Shown piece by piece: positions 58,926-64,000 of a stretch of DNA of 64,000 nucleotides. The notes beneath the pieces were generated by a model that worked only from the letters and a program-made list of their open reading frames with translations, ran no database searches and was not told the DNA's origin. Position 1 is the first letter of the stretch. The number at the start of each line of letters is the position of its first letter. Made by a program: the position numbers and the translations under genes. Source of the DNA: Antedon mediterranea (Eukaryota; Echinodermata; Crinoidea; Comatulida; Antedonidae); the NCBI RefSeq assembly GCF_964355755.1, contig NC_092676.1:29399871-29463870 (forward strand), read 5' to 3'.

Positions 58926-59490
58926 ATGCTTAATGAAGTACTTAGAGGTAAGTAGGTAAACAAGGCCTAACTTTTTCTGTTCTGGTTTATTCACTGCATT
59001 GCAGAATAAAATAAATTGCGTTATACATTCAAATAAACATCTATAAGAATATAACATTTCTACAAAAGTTAAATGTTAAGGCACAAACGCCGCGAGATTA
59101 TAAAACTGTGCAAATGAGCTAGTATTTTATTTTTAATTCGTAACAGACAAACGACGAAAAAATAGGCCTACATTAAAATGAATGTGCCAAAATAAAAAAA
59201 ATAGTTTAGATACGCAATAACAAAAAAGGGCAAAAATACACCTAAGATTATAAAACTATTGAAAGGAATTGGGGTTAATGCACTGCCACTTAAAATGTAA
59301 ATAATGTAATTATAGATGATTTATTAACGTTTATAAATCGAATAAAAACATTTTTGTGATTAGACATTATTTGTTCAATTCATTCATGTTCCAGAGAACT
59401 TCACTCAATGTGGTATAACCTTTTTCATTTCCTCACCAGATATTGATGCCATGCCTGTAGGCCTTGTTATCTTGTCTTCGTGTGCCCTGG
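58926..59490 (+). CDS. Tentative first two exons of a secreted-protein gene (incomplete)
   Basis: Exon A would be 58926-58947 (ATG start), ending in the strong donor GTAAGT. Exon B 59440-59490 follows a good acceptor (TTTCATTTCCTCACCAG) and ends in GTAAGT. Joined, they give MLNEVLRDIDA then MPVGLVILSSCALG in frame; the second part resembles a signal peptide and may itself be the true start. No further exon could be joined before the window ends, and no homology is recognised. This rests on splice sites and hydrophobicity only. Confidence 0.25.
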
Positions 59491-60406
59491 GTAAGTTCTT
59501 ATTCTTACTTTGACATTTCAATAGTCCTTGATATTTCCAAAACTGGAAAGCAAGCGTCAATGTTGCAAGTACACATCAAACTAATTACAACATCAAAACT
59601 ATTTGAATTCACATGAGAGCGTGTTTGTAATTAATGTTTAAAGCGACCGTATTTGGAATTAGTTTGAGAAGACGTTGTGGGCCATGAATGAATGAAATCA
59701 ATAACATTGAATTGAAATGTCATAGCTACTGTTTAATATGCGTTAATGAAAGTTCATGCAAAATGTTGCAAACATTAGCAACGATTTTTCAAATCTAATG
59801 TAATTTACAAGGTAATACATATTATGTGTAACCTATAAGAACAAGCATGTGTAACAACCAGCGACACATTTTATAATTAAAGCAATCAGTGAAAATTAAA
59901 AATCGATTTTTATGAAATTTTTACATAAATCTAAATGTCATTTTCTTATAACTGAAAACACAATTCTATAATGAAAATGTTTTTACTCTCGCATATGGTT
60001 GAAAGATTTGCATCATCGTTTAAATATATGTTCTCAGTGTGTGTCGATAACTTTTTGTTAGATTTGTTGACAACCGACTTAAAATAAATGGACTAGCGCC
60101 ACCTTAGCTTACATGTATAATATCTTAGAGGGTATAAGATCTTTGTTAGAGGGGTCACGGTGGATAGAGGGGTATATTTGTGAAGTGGAGCCTCGTGTGT
60201 AAGGAGAGCCAAAATGTTTTATATTGGGGGCTGAAAACTGTAAAACAACTGTAATTGCATTTTCATAATTATTCATATCAAAATATAACTTTTATTATAT
60301 AACCGTTTTTTAAAGAATTGTCTTATGAGAAAGTTATGTTATATAGTCACAACCCGAGTCACAAGTGTAAAATCCTAAGTCGTGAGAATACAACTAACAA
60401 TTTATT

Positions 60407-60535
60407 ACGCGTCAGGTAACCCCAAAGAAACGCGTCAGGTACCCAACGAAACGCGTCATAGCTCGCGATACAACGCGTTCATGTCGAACACATTTTCAAG
60501 CTTGTTACCCAATGTCATACTTTTATATAACGCGT
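60407..60535. promoter_or_regulatory. Cluster of five ACGCGT motifs
   Basis: ACGCGT at 60407, 60430, 60451, 60473 and 60530, three of them followed by CA (ACGCGTCA), in an otherwise CpG-poor AT-rich region. It may be a regulatory array or a decayed short tandem repeat (GAAACGCGTCAGGTA-like units). Confidence 0.35.
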
Positions 60536-61567
60536 TTACTTGTAGGCGTGGTTATGTATTAGGGCGAGCGTTGACGCTTTATGTTATCAATTCCATCTAT
60601 GATTGGCTGCCCGCCGTCGATAAAAATCATGATAACACGTGATTTGGCAATGTAAATAAATAAAATGATTTCACTAAGAAATAAATAGATTTGATACATC
60701 AAGCTGTAGGTTTTGTTCCTGATACTTACAGTATTAATCAAGGTATTCCAACACACACTCGACGACAAGGAGTACTGATAATGGGTTGAAGATCCGTTTG
60801 AAATCATTACGACGCATTTAAAATCTATTATCTACGAATTCGGATATTGCTACTCTATATATTCTGTTTTGGAATGTTCTCACGAAAATAGTAAGTACAT
60901 CTATTCCTATATGTTATTTTATTATTTGCCTATTGGAATAGGAACATGTATCGTAGTTGTTTATTTTGGTATATTTTTGGTCATTATGGTGCTGATCGCA
61001 TCGCTGACATATCTGCATGAAGGTAGTCCTCTCAGAATAGGCACATGTTATCAGAGAATATCATGATGATAATGTAATTTTGCTGTGAACTTTACTGATG
61101 TTTAAACTCATTACCGCATCGGATTAACTCAAAGGATGTTTGGTTTGTGTGTACGTCTAATTATTGTACAAAGTTCATGTTTTGTTTTTTATTAATGCTC
61201 TGACATTTATAATAGGCTGTGACTGAATGATTGTCACATACTTCCTAATATGAAAGCCTCGTCCATTTAAAAACTTATCCAAATTGTGTTTATTCATAGC
61301 CAATGTTTACTATTCTTTAATTCCCAACCACCACCAGTGGTATATCAAGAGTGACTCATTATGTTTAACCCGTTTAAACAAAACAATCAAGGAGCCGATC
61401 GACTGTCCCTTTTACTTTTGCTCGCGTTATCATATTTGTTTATGCAGTATTCTCCCGAAGCAGGTTTTGCAAGCTAGATTTACAGGTTTAAATTGGCTCC
61501 AATCGGTATATATTAAAAAGGCCATATACATGGCTGCAGTCGCGTGGTCAAATTTGAGTTAGTGTTT

Positions 61568-61601
61568 ACCGACCGACCGACCGACCAACCGACCGACCGA
61601 C
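61568..61601. repeat. ACCG tetranucleotide microsatellite
   Basis: Eight consecutive ACCG/GACC units with one A substitution. Confidence 0.9.
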
Positions 61602-63062
61602 ATAGTAACCCGTAGAGTCGCGTTTGCACTCAACTAAAATGGTGTAAGAAAAGTATACTAATATATTTATTATTATAAACACTAGTATTGTGGTAGGTTT
61701 GGCAGTCATTAAAAACATACAGTAGACTAAGAGCCTATATTTTGTCATTTGGACAGACAAAGTACAATAATTTGACTTCTTTGTAGGCTAGTTGATTAGT
61801 TAAAGTATGTATATCAATAAGTAGGTATTTATTCCCTCCATTTGCCGAACTTAATTGCTATATTGGAAGAACAGTAATGGCAAAATATATAATAATGTAG
61901 ATCGTAATACATTAGATACTATTAGTAGTTTGTTGATTTCCTTTTCTCTGCCGACCTTTTAATATCTTTCTCTTCCTCCCCGAAATAATTGTACCTATAC
62001 TTTCATTTTCTTTAAGCCTCTCTGTCCCAAAATGGTTGTTACCTTTAAACCCACTTGGCGCACCTTCTCATTTCCTGATTTTGTTGTATGAATTACAGAG
62101 AAGTTTATTTTCAAATGTTTGTTTTTTAATATGTTCAGTAATAATCACAAAATCGAAGGATAATCTAGAACATAACGTTCTCATTTCCTTTAAAATCCTC
62201 ATTTGATTAATTTGAAATTCTAATTTCCAAGGCTTACGCACGGACTTGGCTTAATGTATTCTTAGGAATTCGTGAATGATATTACAACGTTATTAGCTTG
62301 TTTGGCAATGAAGGCAACTCACGAAAAGGTTCTCAAATACGAACACCTATTAGTTAAAAAAAAAACTTAAGGAAGAATACCGTAAAATAGAATCACAAAC
62401 ATTGTTAGTAAAAGAAGTAGGCTTAGAGGCCTAAAAATGAACCGTTGCCATTTTGAAAATGTGATAATGTCAGAAAGACGTGAAAATGCTTTTTGGGGCA
62501 CAATACATAGGCCTACTATTAATGTATAATAATGTTTTATTATAAATATGGTATGATGTAAGCCAAATACAGATAATTATCACATTTTATAGTTCCTTTT
62601 CCTTTTTCTCCATCATTTTAAGAGAGGCATCACTTTCTTACTATTGGTATTATTAGCTATTTTTTAATGTCTGTATTCAGTTAAAAATAAAAAATTTGAA
62701 TCTAAAATTGTCCATCGGAATTGCATAGCTGTCGTAAAAAAACATTATCATTGGTGACAATTTAAAATAGTAAAACCCTATTAAAAAAACAACGATCTTT
62801 TTATCATGGCCTTAAGTTCGTCACCTGGAATTAGCGATAGGTAAGTACCAGTAGGTCCCCTGACATCCCACAAATTTGTTAGGATCTTGCAAAACATCTT
62901 ATTCGACAAGTTTAAAGTCGTAAAATTGTCGCCACGGTTCACGGTTAGGTTACATCCTGTGGTGCGTGCGGTGATTATACAATGTTAAAACAACCCATTT
63001 GACGTTTGTATCGTGAGTGGGGTACTATGAAGACGAGAAGGCCGTTAAAGGGATTTGTAATC

Positions 63063-63215
63063 AAGTTTGGTTTCCACTAGCTAAGCAACGCAAGGACGTG
63101 ACGCAACGTACAAGTGATTTGACCACAGTCACACAGTCACAGTGGCTTGTGTTTGGTCAACACGCTTGCGTTGCGTTTACTTCCTTGTGTTACGTCCTAG
63201 TTGGGAACCAAGCTT
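63063..63215. mobile_element. Hairpin MITE with AAGCTTGGTTCCC ends
   Basis: The left arm AAGTTTGGTTTCCACTAG ... CAACGCAAGGACGTGACG pairs with the right arm (read in reverse: AAGCTTGGTTCCCAACTAGG ... CACAAGGAAGTAAACGCAAC) over about 70 bp around a short centre. A classic foldback DNA element; the 66-codon open frame inside is not a gene. Confidence 0.8.
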
Positions 63216-64000
63216 AATATAAGGAACATATCTGGTAATATTCTGAGGTAGTACGATTTGTATAGTTTTTGCTTTATTACAGGTCTATATCTTCTATATA
63301 GACCCACAGTTCACAAATACATCCCATTCAACTTGTTGAAAAGACAACCCAAGAATTGTTCTTCATAAAAAATATAGTTTGAAGTTTTACAAACATTGAA
63401 TGCTTAAATTAGTATAGTACCTTTGGGGGGCCGTGTTCTATATGTTACTGAATAAACTCCCCGATTGGGACATTTGGTACACAAACATAATTATGCCACT
63501 CTTCCATAATATATAATGCCAATCCAGGAGCAAGCACGTTAAAATAATAATTATAATAAAATAAGTTGACAGGTTAAAGTCATTAAATATCGATATAGCT
63601 GTTAAAATAGTTATATCTTGGATGTAGTATTCCCTTAGTACGAAACCTTTAACCCGAACCTTCAAAATAAACGAAAGGGTAAATAGAAAAGCCAGTGAAT
63701 TTAGGACCTCCTGTAGATGACGAAATGAGTTTTCATCGCCAGCAATTCGGCACGTAATACTTAAAGATGTCTCCCAAAAACTTTAAAAATGAAGAATAAA
63801 ATCAGACTTTAAATAGGTTATTTTGTAGTTTTAACAAAGTTATCACTTCTAAAAAGACAAAAGAACGAATAAACCATTTTTTGCTTTAAATTACTTTTTT
63901 TTCGAGGTAAATAATTTTTTTTTTTATTCAGTTTTGGGTCAAATCTTTATAAAATAACTATTACGTGACATTAAAATGGCATTATAAAAAAAAGTGAAAA

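Larger units (their letters stand above)
59491..64000. other. Right flank without supported genes
   Basis: AT-rich. Holds an ACGCGT cluster (60407-60535), an ACCG/CGAC microsatellite (61568-61601), a hairpin MITE (63063-63215) and, at about 63785-63850, a diverged copy of sequence seen at 645-725. Open frames at 60382-60642, 60869-61066, 61284-61562 and 63438-63665 show no domain or splice context. ATG at 62806 followed by GTAAGT at 62841 could be a short first exon but is unsupported. Confidence 0.5.

Noticed and set aside
63017-63217. 66-codon frame
   Set aside because: Coincides with the hairpin MITE at 63063-63215.

Overview
This window is animal nuclear DNA. Its genes are split into many exons with GT-AG introns, the introns are AT-rich and full of small transposons, SINEs and tandem repeats, and the proteins are clear homologues of metazoan cilium proteins. 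The frequent palindrome TAGGCCTA, the repeat types and the moderate intron sizes suggest a marine invertebrate deuterostome, most likely an echinoderm. That placement is an inference from general impression, not from a marker gene.

Layout. About 1-1,820 is gene-free with LINE remnants. CCDC81 (+, 2,009-11,337, 13 exons, 772 aa) has an X-box-like RFX site just upstream. 11,340-14,140 is repeat-rich spacer. At 14,146-14,757 lies a small unrecognised gene (+) for a secreted or membrane-anchored protein with one Ig-like domain. 14,760-17,700 is spacer with hairpin and tandem repeats. DNAJB13 (-, 19,987-17,701, 6 exons, 316 aa) and CFAP47 (+, 20,415-57,345, 50 exons, 3,282 aa) are head to head, with 427 bp between their start codons. 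57,390-64,000 is mostly repeat-derived; it may hold the first exons of another gene (58,926-59,490) running off the window.

Three of the four supported genes are cilium or centriole genes: CCDC81 (centrosome/ciliary HU-domain protein), DNAJB13 (radial-spoke HSP40) and CFAP47 (giant ASH/CH-domain axonemal protein). The divergent DNAJB13/CFAP47 pair and the X-box-like sites suggest coordinated RFX/FOXJ1-type control. I joined all exons by hand: every junction keeps frame, the three coding totals (2,319, 951 and 9,849 nt) divide by three, and the DNAJB13 and CFAP47 lengths are close to those of the vertebrate proteins as I remember them.

The introns are the most unusual part. One roughly 140-bp TTAA-associated palindromic MITE family is present about 15 times. 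Several minisatellites reach within about 25 bp of 3' splice sites. One minisatellite is built from the tRNA-like head of a SINE, and another from a CFAP47 splice acceptor plus the start of its exon. I saw no rRNA, true tRNA, CRISPR or prokaryotic system.
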